Source: Tsukamurella tyrosinosolvens (lineage in GTDB: Bacteria > Actinomycetota > Actinomycetes > Mycobacteriales > Mycobacteriaceae). Taken from it: a DNA stretch of 64,000 nt. Below the pieces are notes generated by a model. That model was given only the letters and a program-made list of their open reading frames with translations, did not search any database and was not told the DNA's origin. The DNA lies in NCBI RefSeq assembly GCF_900104775.1, contig NZ_FNSA01000003.1:1550001-1614000 (forward strand), read 5' to 3'. The position numbers were made by a program, and so were the translations under genes. Below, piece by piece: positions 1 through 8,049 of this stretch; within the stretch, counting starts at the first letter, position 1, and the number at the start of each line of letters is the position of its first letter.

Positions 1-3000
1 GACGTGCTCGAGGACGAGACCGGCATGCACGTCGACCGGTTCACCGCCCGCGTCACCGAGTCGGCGATCGCGCGGATCCAGTTCGTGCTCCTGCCGCGCG
101 GCGAGGACACCGTCCCCGTCTTCCAGGCGGCCGACGAGGCGCGGATCCGCGCCCGGCTCGGCGACGTGAGCCGGACCTGGGACGAGGACGTGCTCTCGGC
201 CGCCGCGGCCGCCGGCGCGGACGCGGCCACCGTCTCCGCATACCTCCCGGGCATCTCGCCCAACTACAAGGAGGACCAGACCCCCGAGGTCGCGCTGCTC
301 GACATCAACCGGATCGCCGCGCTCCCCGCACAGGGCAGCGACCTGGTCTTCTACGACCCGCCGGAGGGCCGCGGCGCCAACCTCGGGTTCACCATGTACA
401 TGACCGGCGGCCAGGTGACGCTGTCCCAGGTGCTGCCGGTGCTGCAGTCCCTCGGCGTGGACGTGCTCGACGAGCGCCCGTACACGGTGCGCCGTCCCGA
501 CGGTGCGCTGTGCTCGGTCTACGACTTCGGGCTGCGGGTCTCGCCGGTGCTGCGGGCGACCGCCGCGGAGGGCGTCGCGGAGGCGGACCTCCCCGCCCAC
601 CTGGCGCGGCTGCGCCGGCTGGCCAGCGAGGGCGCGGCCGCCGTGTGGCGCGGCGAGGCCGAGGTCGACAGGTTCAACGAGTTGATCTTCGCCTTCGGCC
701 TCGACTGGCGCCGGGTGGCGCTGCTCCGCGCCATCGGCCAGTACCTGCGGCAGTGCGGATTCCCGTACAGCCCGGGCCACATGGCGCAGGTACTGCTCGA
801 GCACCGCGACGCCGTGCTCGCGCTGGTGCGGCTGTGGACCGCCACCTTCGATCCGATCGCGGCCGACTCCGATGCGGCCGCCGCCGCTGAAGCCGACCTC
901 AAGGCCGCCTTCGCCGCGGTGACCAGCCTCGACGCCGACCGGATCCTGCGGGCCTACCTGCACGTCGTGCAAGCGACGGTGCGCACGAACTTCTACGCCG
1001 ACAAGCCGGTGATCTCCATCAAGCTGGAGCCCGGCCGTATCCCGGAGGCGCCCAAGCCGCGCCCGCGGTTCGAGATCTTCGTCTACTCGCCCCGCGTGGA
1101 GGGCGTGCACCTGCGCTTCGGCATGGTCGCGCGCGGCGGCCTGCGCTGGTCGGACCGCCGGGAGGACTTCCGCACGGAGATCCTCGGCCTGGTCAAGGCG
1201 CAGGCGGTCAAGAACGCCGTCATCGTGCCCGTCGGCGCGAAGGGCGGCTTCGTCGTCAAGCAGCCGCCGGAGCTCACGGGCGACGGTGCGGCCGACCGCG
1301 ACGCGCAGCGCGCCGAGGGCGTCGCCTGCTACCGCATGTTCATCTCGGGCCTGCTCGACGTGACTGACAACCTCGGCCCCGACGGGGACGTGCTCCCGCC
1401 CGAGCGCGTGGTGCGCCGCGACGCCGACGACACCTACCTGGTGGTCGCCGCCGACAAGGGCACCGCCTCGTTCTCCGACATCGCCAACGACGTCGCCGCC
1501 GGCTACGGCTTCTGGCTGGGCGACGCCTTCGCCTCCGGCGGCTCCGAGGGCTACGACCACAAGGGCATGGGCATCACCGCCCGCGGCGCGTGGGAGTCGG
1601 TGAAGAAGCACTTCCAGGAGATGGGCGTCGACACCCAGACCGAGGACTTCACCGCGGTCGGCGTCGGCGACATGAGCGGCGACGTCTTCGGCAACGGCAT
1701 GCTGCTCTCCGAGCACATCCGGCTGGTCGCGGCGTTCGACCACCGCGACATCTTCCTCGACCCGAACCCCGACGCGGCCACCGGCTTCGCCGAGCGGCAG
1801 CGCCTCTTCGACCTGCCACGCTCGTCGTGGAAGGACTACGACACGACGAAGATCAGTGAGGGCGGCGGCGTCTTCAGCCGCGACCAGAAGTCGGTGCCGA
1901 TCAGCCCGCAGGTCCGCGCGGCACTCGGCCTGGCGGACGACGTCACCGAGATGACCCCGCCGGAGCTCATGCAGGCCGTCCTCCTGGCCCCCGTCGACCT
2001 GCTGTGGAACGGCGGCATCGGCACGTACATCAAGGCCTCCACGGAGACGAACCTCGACGTGGGCGACCGTGCCAACGACGCGATCCGTGTCGACGGGCAG
2101 CAGGTGCGCGCCAAGGTGATCGGCGAGGGCGGCAACCTCGGCGTCACCCCGCTCGGCCGCATCGAGTTCGACCGTGCCGGCGGGCGGATCAACACCGACG
2201 CCATGGACAACTCGGCGGGCGTGGACTGCTCGGACCACGAGGTCAACATCAAGATCCTGCTGGACCGGCAGATCGCCGCGGGAGCGATCGCCGCGGACGA
2301 GCGGCACGACCTGCTGGTGTCGATGACCGACGACGTCTCGCGGCTGGTGCTCGCGGACAACGTCTCCCAGAACACGGCACTCTCGGTGGAGCGCTCACTC
2401 GCCCCGAAGATGGTCGACGTGCACGCGCGGATCCTGGCGGACCTGTCCCGCAACCGCGGCGTCGACCTGCGGCTGGAGGCGCTGCCGACCCGCAAGGAGA
2501 CCGACAAGCTGCAGGCGGCGGGCCTGGGCCTCAGCTCGCCGGAGCTGTCGAACCTCATGGCCCACGTCAAGCTCGCGGTCAAGGACGACGTGCTGTCCGG
2601 AGACCTGCCCGACAACGACGTGCTCGTCGCGAAGCTGCCCGAGTACTTCCCGGACCACCTCCGGGAGCGCGCGGGAGACGCCGTCTTCGCGCACCCGCTG
2701 CGCCGCGAGATCGTGGCCACGCAGACGGTGAACGAGATGGTCGACAACGCGGGCGTCAGCTTCGTCTACCGTCTCGCCGAGGAGACCGGCGCCGGCGCGT
2801 CCGACGCCGTCCGCGCCTTCGTCGCGGTGAGCCGCGTCTTCGACCTGCCGCGCACCTGGGCGGAGCTCAAGGAGGTGCCGGTCTCGGCGGGCGAGACCGC
2901 GGCGCTGCTCGCGGAGAGCCGCCGCGTGCTCGACCGCGGCGCCCGGTGGATGCTCACCAACCGGCCGCAGCCGATCGCTATCGGCGCCGAGGTCAACCGC

Positions 3001-3567
3001 TACGCGGACCGCATCGCCGCGCTGTCGGCCGCCATGGGCTCCTGGGACCTCCGGTACGACCGGCACGCCTGCGCGTCGTCCGAGCGCGCGATCGCCGCGG
3101 GGGTGCCGGAGGAGCTGGCGTACACCGTCGGGCGCGCGCTGTACCGGTTCAGCCTGCTGGACGTGGTGGACATCGCGGACATCGCCGAGCGCGAGGACGA
3201 CGAGGTGGGGCAGCTGTACTTCGCCCTCATGCAGCGCCTGCGGGTGGACGAGATGCTCGCGGCCGTCGCCGAACTGCCGCGCGGCGACCGGTGGAGCGAG
3301 ATGGCGCGGCTCGCGCTGCGCGACGACCTGTACGGCGCGCTGCGGGGCCTGACGATCGAGGTGCTCAACTTCACCGACCCCGCCGAGCCCGCGACGCAGA
3401 AGATCGGCGACTGGGCCTCGCACAACGCGCGTCGGCTCGAGCGCGTCGGCGCGCTGCTCGGCGAGATCCTCGATCCGGCCGACGGGACCAGCCCGATCGC
3501 GAACGACGAGTCGCGGCTGTCCGTCGCGACCCGCGCGCTGCGGTCGCTGCTGCGCCACGTGGGGTAG
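1..3567 (+). CDS. gdh: NAD-specific glutamate dehydrogenase, C-terminal part (5' end outside window)
   Basis: Oxidative deamination of glutamate to 2-oxoglutarate, by the large (about 1600-residue) NAD-dependent glutamate dehydrogenase family, cytosolic. The window holds about 1188 C-terminal residues; the frame is open from base 1, so the gene begins upstream. Seen: the catalytic core with VGAKGGFVVK, the GVGDMSGDVFGNGML segment and the NAD-binding stretch KVIGEGGNLGVT, followed by the long helical C-terminal domain typical of this family. Its neighbours downstream (thioesterase, Rv2474c-like) match the order around M. tuberculosis Rv2476c, which supports orthology. Confidence 0.95.
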   Translation, partial: DVLEDETGMHVDRFTARVTESAIARIQFVLLPRGEDTVPVFQAADEARIRARLGDVSRTWDEDVLSAAAAAGADAATVSAYLPGISPNYKEDQTPEVALLDINRIAALPAQGSDLVFYDPPEGRGANLGFTMYMTGGQVTLSQVLPVLQSLGVDVLDERPYTVRRPDGALCSVYDFGLRVSPVLRATAAEGVAEADLPAHLARLRRLASEGAAAVWRGEAEVDRFNELIFAFGLDWRRVALLRAIGQYLRQCGFPYSPGHMAQVLLEHRDAVLALVRLWTATFDPIAADSDAAAAAEADLKAAFAAVTSLDADRILRAYLHVVQATVRTNFYADKPVISIKLEPGRIPEAPKPRPRFEIFVYSPRVEGVHLRFGMVARGGLRWSDRREDFRTEILGLVKAQAVKNAVIVPVGAKGGFVVKQPPELTGDGAADRDAQRAEGVACYRMFISGLLDVTDNLGPDGDVLPPERVVRRDADDTYLVVAADKGTASFSDIANDVAAGYGFWLGDAFASGGSEGYDHKGMGITARGAWESVKKHFQEMGVDTQTEDFTAVGVGDMSGDVFGNGMLLSEHIRLVAAFDHRDIFLDPNPDAATGFAERQRLFDLPRSSWKDYDTTKISEGGGVFSRDQKSVPISPQVRAALGLADDVTEMTPPELMQAVLLAPVDLLWNGGIGTYIKASTETNLDVGDRANDAIRVDGQQVRAKVIGEGGNLGVTPLGRIEFDRAGGRINTDAMDNSAGVDCSDHEVNIKILLDRQIAAGAIAADERHDLLVSMTDDVSRLVLADNVSQNTALSVERSLAPKMVDVHARILADLSRNRGVDLRLEALPTRKETDKLQAAGLGLSSPELSNLMAHVKLAVKDDVLSGDLPDNDVLVAKLPEYFPDHLRERAGDAVFAHPLRREIVATQTVNEMVDNAGVSFVYRLAEETGAGASDAVRAFVAVSRVFDLPRTWAELKEVPVSAGETAALLAESRRVLDRGARWMLTNRPQPIAIGAEVNRYADRIAALSAAMGSWDLRYDRHACASSERAIAAGVPEELAYTVGRALYRFSLLDVVDIADIAEREDDEVGQLYFALMQRLRVDEMLAAVAELPRGDRWSEMARLALRDDLYGALRGLTIEVLNFTDPAEPATQKIGDWASHNARRLERVGALLGEILDPADGTSPIANDESRLSVATRALRSLLRHVG

Positions 3568-3583
3568 GCCCGGGGCGGTCGGC

Positions 3584-3589
3584 TAGCGT
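3584..3589 (+). promoter_or_regulatory. Leaderless -10 element TAGCGT
   Basis: TAGCGT lies 6 nt before the GTG at 3596 and there is no purine-rich Shine-Dalgarno, so transcription probably starts at the start codon itself. It gives the thioesterase its own promoter, inside the 28-bp gap after gdh. Confidence 0.55.
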
Positions 3590-3595
3590 GGAGCC

Positions 3596-4069
3596 GTGAC
3601 CGACTACAGCTTCACCGCGGCGGGCGTCACCGGCGTGCGCACCGTGACCGACGACGGTGCCGCCCTGACGGTGCCCGTGGACGTGCGCTGGTCCGATATG
3701 GACGTCTACCAGCACATCAACAACGCGCGCATGGTGACGTTGCTGGAGGAGGCGCGGATCCCGCTGCTGTTCGCGCCGGACGCGCCCACCCGCGACCTGC
3801 TCGACGGGCTGCTGCTCGCCAAGCTCGAGGTCGAGTACCGCGGGCAGCTGCGGCACCAGGATTCGCCGCTGGAGATCACGCTGTGGACCTCCGCGGTGCG
3901 GGCGGCGGACTTCGTGGTGCATCACGCGGTCCGGCCCGCGGGCTCCGGCCTCGACACCGCACCGGCGGTGGTCGCGCAGGTGCGGCTCGCCGCGTTCGAC
4001 GTGGCGGAGCAACGCGTGCGGCGGCTGTCGGGGGAGCAGCGCGACTACCTGAAGTCGTTCGCGCGGTGA
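3596..4069 (+). CDS. Acyl-CoA thioesterase, hotdog fold (Rv2475c-like)
   Basis: A 157-residue single hotdog-fold protein of the 4-hydroxybenzoyl-CoA thioesterase type; the family hydrolyses acyl-CoA thioesters, but the substrate cannot be told from sequence. The family signature is visible near residues 30-50: DMDVYQHINNARM followed by LLEEARI, with the Asp of DMD as the likely catalytic residue. GTG start 6 nt after a TAGCGT element. Its stop overlaps the next start (GTGA at 4066-4069), so the two genes are probably translationally coupled. Confidence 0.85.
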   Translation: MTDYSFTAAGVTGVRTVTDDGAALTVPVDVRWSDMDVYQHINNARMVTLLEEARIPLLFAPDAPTRDLLDGLLLAKLEVEYRGQLRHQDSPLEITLWTSAVRAADFVVHHAVRPAGSGLDTAPAVVAQVRLAAFDVAEQRVRRLSGEQRDYLKSFAR

Positions 4070-4710
4070 GCGATCGACGCCTGACGGTGGCCGGCGCGGG
4101 TCCGCGCTCGAACCTCGCGGCCTTCGTCACCCGCCTGCTCCGCACGGACGACTCCGCCGTGATCCGCGTGCGCCGCCGCGACGACGAGCGCGTCGAGGTG
4201 TGGGGGAGGACGGGCTTCGGGGTGCTCGCGGTCCGGGTGCTCACCGGCACGGTCGCGCCCGAGTCGCTGGTGTGCAGCGCCGCGACCGTGCTCGACTCCC
4301 TGCGGCTCGCACCGTCGGACGAGGGCGGCTACGTGGACGTCGGATTCGCCCTCGACTCCGCGTGGCGCGGCGCCCTGCCGCCCGCGACGGGCTTCGCGCA
4401 CGTCGACGACGTGCCCGCCCAGGCGCTGCGCGCCGTCGCGGCGCGGGGCGTCGAGGTGGGCCGCGAGACCGGCGGCCCCGCGGGGCCGCCCGCCTCCCTG
4501 CTCGACTCCGAGGTGGTCAGCGTGAGCACCGACGGGACCACCGTCCCGATCAGCCTGCGGACCGCGTTCGCGTTGGAGGCCATGGGATTCGCCGCTGATG
4601 GCGCCGACGAGCCGGTCCGCATCTCGGCGTCGGCGACGTGGGTGCGCGTCGACGCGCGTTTCGGCTCGCTGTACCAGCGGCGCGAGGCGGGCCCGGGCCT
4701 ACTGGTCTGA
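4066..4710 (+). CDS. Conserved hypothetical protein (Rv2474c-like)
   Basis: 214 residues, no domain I recognise. The start is set by the GTGA overlap with the thioesterase stop; the frame is open further upstream but that part overlaps the thioesterase. No signal peptide or membrane segment, so probably cytosolic. Position after gdh and the thioesterase is that of Rv2474c in M. tuberculosis, which is the only basis for the comparison. Its last 12 bp overlap the convergent MerR gene. Confidence 0.75.
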   Translation: MSDRRLTVAGAGPRSNLAAFVTRLLRTDDSAVIRVRRRDDERVEVWGRTGFGVLAVRVLTGTVAPESLVCSAATVLDSLRLAPSDEGGYVDVGFALDSAWRGALPPATGFAHVDDVPAQALRAVAARGVEVGRETGGPAGPPASLLDSEVVSVSTDGTTVPISLRTAFALEAMGFAADGADEPVRISASATWVRVDARFGSLYQRREAGPGLLV

Positions 4711-5340
4711 GTCCCCGTCCGAGCCCCTGGCCGCCTCGTAGAGCTGGGCGGTCCGGTTCTGCTGCGCCAGCCGGCGCAGCGTCTGCAGCACCTTGTCCGA
4801 GAGGACGGTGCCCACGATCGCGGTCCGCAGTGCCTGGGCGTCGTCCCCGGTGAGGGTGTCGAGGTCGGAGGCCGCCACGATCTCCGCGGCGTCGGCCCAG
4901 CGGTCCAGGGTCTCCCGGCCGCCCACGTCGCAGGTGTCGGCGAGTGCCTTGAGCTGCGCGCCGAGCTGCGGCAGCAGCACGTCGCCGTCCTCGATCCGCC
5001 AGCCGCGCTGCTCCACGAACGCGGTTGCCAGCGCGGTCCATTCGGCGTCCTCGTCGAACTTCTCGGCCTCCATGAGCGCCTCCTGCGCGACCCCGAGGAG
5101 CTCGTGGCGCGGCACCGTCGGGCTGTCGAGGGCGTCGATGACGCGCCGGACCTGCGCGAGGGAGAGCCCGCCGGAGTCGACCAGGGCGCGGATCAGCCGC
5201 ACGCGCTCGACGTGCGCGGGCCCGTACTCGGACTGCGTCCTGGTCACCGGCTCGCCGGGCGCGAGCAGCGACTCCCGCAGGTAGTACTTGAGCGAGGCGG
5301 TGCTCACGCCGGTCTCCGTGGAGAGTTCCGACAATTTCAT
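4699..5340 (-). CDS. MerR-family transcriptional regulator
   Basis: 213 residues. The N-terminal winged helix is clear: LSELSTETGVSTASLKYYLR, then the MerR wing with SEYGPAHVERVRLI. The remaining 140 residues are an effector or dimer region with no cysteine cluster, so a metal sensor is unlikely. The ATG at 5340 is the first in-frame start next to the DNA-binding domain; upstream in-frame codons would extend it through its own operator. It is divergent from the DUF4188 gene across an 82-bp gap carrying a near-perfect 39-bp inverted repeat, so it most likely controls that gene and itself. Ligand unknown. Confidence 0.85.
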   Translation of the reverse strand: MKLSELSTETGVSTASLKYYLRESLLAPGEPVTRTQSEYGPAHVERVRLIRALVDSGGLSLAQVRRVIDALDSPTVPRHELLGVAQEALMEAEKFDEDAEWTALATAFVEQRGWRIEDGDVLLPQLGAQLKALADTCDVGGRETLDRWADAAEIVAASDLDTLTGDDAQALRTAIVGTVLSDKVLQTLRRLAQQNRTAQLYEAARGSDGDSDQ

Positions 5341-5349
5341 CCCTCGATC

Positions 5350-5396
5350 TTGACACGGGATAGCTTCACTCTCCAATATGGGTAGTGACACTATCC
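5350..5396 (+). promoter_or_regulatory. MerR-type operator/promoter between merR-like gene and DUF4188 gene
   Basis: Arms starting GGATAG (5358) and ending CTATCC (5396) form an imperfect palindrome; 13 of the outer 17 positions pair. A consensus -35 TTGACA sits at 5350-5355, with a weak candidate -10 AATATG at 5375-5380, giving a 19-bp spacer. Over-long 19-20 bp spacers spanned by the operator are the hallmark of MerR-activated promoters. Confidence 0.6.
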
Positions 5397-5422
5397 AAGG
5401 TGTACCCAGCTGGGAGAGACAG

Positions 5423-5908
5423 ATGAACCACGATCTACAGACCGACACCCACGACGGTGACCTGGTGGTGTTCCTGCTGGGCATGCGCCCGCGGCGCACC
5501 TGGCGCCTGGGGCAGGCGGCGTTCGTCGGGCGTTCGCTGCGCCGGATGCAGGCCGAGATCGAGCGCGACCGGAAGCGCGGTGGCGCCCTGGGCTACCTCG
5601 GCGGCTTCAAGGCGATCGCGCCCGGCGGCCCGCTCCTCGTGCAGTACTGGCGGAGCTTCGAGGAGTTGGAGAGCTACTCGCACTCCACCGATTTCGCGCA
5701 TCGGCCGGCGTGGCTGCAGTTCTACAAGATGGCCCACGCCGAAGGGCGGTCGACGGTCGGCATCTGGCACGAGACCTACCGGGTCCCGGCCGGCGCCCAC
5801 GAGTCGATCTACGCGGACCTGTCGGCCCCGGTGGGGCTCGCCGCCGCGGTCGGCGCCCAGCCCCTGGCCCGACGGGGCCGGACGTCGCGGGAGCGCATCG
5901 GGGCCTGA
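5423..5908 (+). CDS. DUF4188 domain-containing protein
   Basis: 161 residues. The core (about residues 20-130) reads as a dimeric alpha/beta-barrel-like heme/monooxygenase-type fold of the DUF4188 family, with YWRSFEELESYS and WLQFYKMAH; members are uncharacterised or called monooxygenase-like. ATG 5423 is chosen because GGGAGAG sits 4-10 nt upstream; an in-frame ATG at 5378 lies within the operator. It is the likely target of the divergent MerR regulator. No membrane segment. Function unproven. Confidence 0.75.
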   Translation: MNHDLQTDTHDGDLVVFLLGMRPRRTWRLGQAAFVGRSLRRMQAEIERDRKRGGALGYLGGFKAIAPGGPLLVQYWRSFEELESYSHSTDFAHRPAWLQFYKMAHAEGRSTVGIWHETYRVPAGAHESIYADLSAPVGLAAAVGAQPLARRGRTSRERIGA

Positions 5909-5942
5909 GGCGTCGACCACGCCCGGCGGCGCACCGTCGGGA

Positions 5943-7541
5943 TCAGGCCAGCCAGCAGGCCGCGTTCGGCGGCAGCAGGCCGTCTACCAGGGGCGCGCTG
6001 GCGAGGATGACCTCGCCGCCCGGCAGGTCCACGGGGCCGTCCGAGGCGTTGAGCACACAGGTGAGGCGGCCGCCGGTGCGCCGGAAGGCCAGCGCGCCGG
6101 GACGCGGCGCGCCGTACCACTCGATCGCGTCGCCGCGGAACTCCGGCCGCATCCGGCGCAGCTCGATGGCGGTGCGATACAGCGTCAGCGTCGAATCGAG
6201 GTCCTCGAGTTCGGCCTCGGCCGTGAGGCCCTTCCAGTCGTCCGGCATCGGCAGCCAGGTGTCCGGGCTCGTCGAGAAGCCGTACGGGGGCTGCGCGCCC
6301 TGCCAGGGCAGGGGCACCCGGCAGCCGTCGCGGCCGCGCTCGGTGTGCCCGGACCTCTCCCAGGTCGGGTCCTGCAGCACCGCGTCGGGGAGGTCGACGT
6401 TCGGCAGGCCCAGCTCGGAACCGTTGTAGAGGAAGACGGTGCCCGGCAGCGCCAGCTCCACCAGGATCATCGCCCGCGCGCGGGCCGTGCCCAGCTCGCC
6501 GCCGCCGAACCGCGTGACCTCGCGGGGCACGTCGTGGTTGGAGAGCGTCCACGTCGGGATGCCGTTCACCGACTCGACCGCGATCAGCGAGTTGTCGATG
6601 GCCTCGCGGATCTCGCGGGAGTCCCACTCCGCCTCGGCGAGGCGGAAGTTGAAGCCCAGGTGCAGCTCGTCCGGCCGGATGTACTCCGCGAACCGGTCGT
6701 TGTCCTTGACCCAGACCTCGCCGACCGTCACGCGGCCGGGGAACTCGTCCATCACCTGCCGGATGCGCCGGTGGATCGCGTGCACGCCCGGATCGTTGAA
6801 CCGCAGGTCGTTCTCGTCGTTGTCCATGATCTGGTTGTTGACCAGGTCCATGTCCGGCAGCCCCGCGGGCTTGGCCATCCCGTGCGCGACGTCGATGCGG
6901 AAACCGTCGACGCCGCGGTTCAGCCAGAATCGCAGCGTGGCCGCCAGATCCTGGAAGACGTCCTCGTTCTCCCAGTTCAGGTCGGGCTGCTCGGGCGCGA
7001 AGATGTGCAGGTACCACTGGCCGGGCGTGCCGTCGGCCTCGGTGACGCGGTGCCACGCCGGCCCGCCGAAGATGCTGGGCCAGTTGTTCGGCGGCTCGTC
7101 ACCGTGGGGGCCGCGGCCCTCGCGGAAGATGTAGCGGTCGCGCTCCGGGCTGCCCGGCCCGGCGGCCAGCGCGGCCTGGAACCACGGGTGCTGATCGGAC
7201 GTGTGGTTCGGCACCAGATCCATCGTCACGCGGATCCGGTGGGCGTGCGCCGCCGCGATCAGCTCGTCCATGTCCGACAGGGTGCCGAACAGCGGGTCGA
7301 TGTCCCGGGGATCCGAGACGTCGTAGCCGTGATCGGCCATGGGGGAGCGCATCACGGGCGAGAGCCACAGCGCGTCGACCCCGAGCAGCTCCAGGTAGCC
7401 CAACCGGTCGATCACGCCGCGCAGATCACCGACACCGTCGCCGTTCGCGTCCGAGAACGACCGGGGGTAGACCTGGTAGAAGATCGCGTCCTTCCACCAC
7501 GGCGGCTCGGTGTAGTGGGGCGTGCGGACGGGTGGCGTCAT
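5943..7541 (-). CDS. aglA: Alpha-glucosidase, GH13 family
   Basis: 532 residues. Hydrolyses alpha-glucosidic bonds of malto-oligosaccharides, trehalose-like or sucrose-like sugars; no signal peptide, so cytosolic. GH13 motifs in order: DLVPNHTSD (region I), GFRIDVAHG with the nucleophile Asp (II), VGEVWV with the acid Glu (III) and LSNHDVPR (IV). ATG 7541 is chosen over an upstream TTG because AGGAGTGAG precedes it. Lies 11 bp after glbO, as in M. tuberculosis (Rv2471/Rv2470), so the pair is probably one transcript. Confidence 0.92.
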   Translation of the reverse strand: MTPPVRTPHYTEPPWWKDAIFYQVYPRSFSDANGDGVGDLRGVIDRLGYLELLGVDALWLSPVMRSPMADHGYDVSDPRDIDPLFGTLSDMDELIAAAHAHRIRVTMDLVPNHTSDQHPWFQAALAAGPGSPERDRYIFREGRGPHGDEPPNNWPSIFGGPAWHRVTEADGTPGQWYLHIFAPEQPDLNWENEDVFQDLAATLRFWLNRGVDGFRIDVAHGMAKPAGLPDMDLVNNQIMDNDENDLRFNDPGVHAIHRRIRQVMDEFPGRVTVGEVWVKDNDRFAEYIRPDELHLGFNFRLAEAEWDSREIREAIDNSLIAVESVNGIPTWTLSNHDVPREVTRFGGGELGTARARAMILVELALPGTVFLYNGSELGLPNVDLPDAVLQDPTWERSGHTERGRDGCRVPLPWQGAQPPYGFSTSPDTWLPMPDDWKGLTAEAELEDLDSTLTLYRTAIELRRMRPEFRGDAIEWYGAPRPGALAFRRTGGRLTCVLNASDGPVDLPGGEVILASAPLVDGLLPPNAACWLA

Positions 7542-7552
7542 CTCACTCCTGT

Positions 7553-7957
7553 TCAAGCGCCCATGGGGGTGTTCACGAGCATCTGTGCGGCCATCTCACA
7601 GTAGGCCCTGAGCTGCTGCTTGTGATCCGGGCTCATCCGCGCGTCGTCGATCGAGGCGATGGCGACGTCCATGCACCGCAGCCACGCGTCGCGCTCGATC
7701 TCGGTGATGCGGAAGGGGACGTGCCGCATCCGCAGTCGGGGGTGGCCGCGCTGCTCCGAATAGGTGCGCGGGCCGCCCCAGTACTGCTCGAAGAACATCC
7801 GCAGCCGCACCTCCGCGGGGCCGAGGTCCTCCTCCGGGTACAGGGGCCGCAGCAGCTCGTCGCGCGCGACCTCCTGGTAGAAGCGGTGGATCAATTCCGC
7901 GAAGGTATCCGCGCCGCCGACGGCGTCGTAGAAGGTCTGCTGGTCCGGCGTGCTCAC
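7553..7957 (-). CDS. glbO: Truncated hemoglobin, group II (GlbO)
   Basis: 134 residues from the GTG at 7957; a GTG two codons upstream (7963) is also possible. Group II truncated hemoglobins bind O2 and are linked to respiration and oxidative stress. Seen: FYDAVGG at the N-terminus, the proximal-histidine region [10 protein letters not shown], and the group II tryptophan in ERDAWLRCM. First gene of the glbO-aglA unit. An imperfect -10 (AAGACT) lies 7 nt before 7957, compatible with leaderless transcription. Confidence 0.92.
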   Translation of the reverse strand: MSTPDQQTFYDAVGGADTFAELIHRFYQEVARDELLRPLYPEEDLGPAEVRLRMFFEQYWGGPRTYSEQRGHPRLRMRHVPFRITEIERDAWLRCMDVAIASIDDARMSPDHKQQLRAYCEMAAQMLVNTPMGA

Positions 7958-8036
7958 ACCCACCAGTCTTGCACGGGCCGCCGCGGCGGCCGTCCCCGTG
8001 GTTCGCCGTCCGGTCGTCCCCGGGCCGGGTGCGCAT

Positions 8037-8042
8037 TACTGT
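8037..8042 (+). promoter_or_regulatory. Leaderless -10 element TACTGT
   Basis: TACTGT ends 7 nt before the GTG at 8050, with no Shine-Dalgarno, and it fixes the start of the first diguanylate cyclase. Confidence 0.5.
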
Positions 8043-8049
8043 CGAGCCG

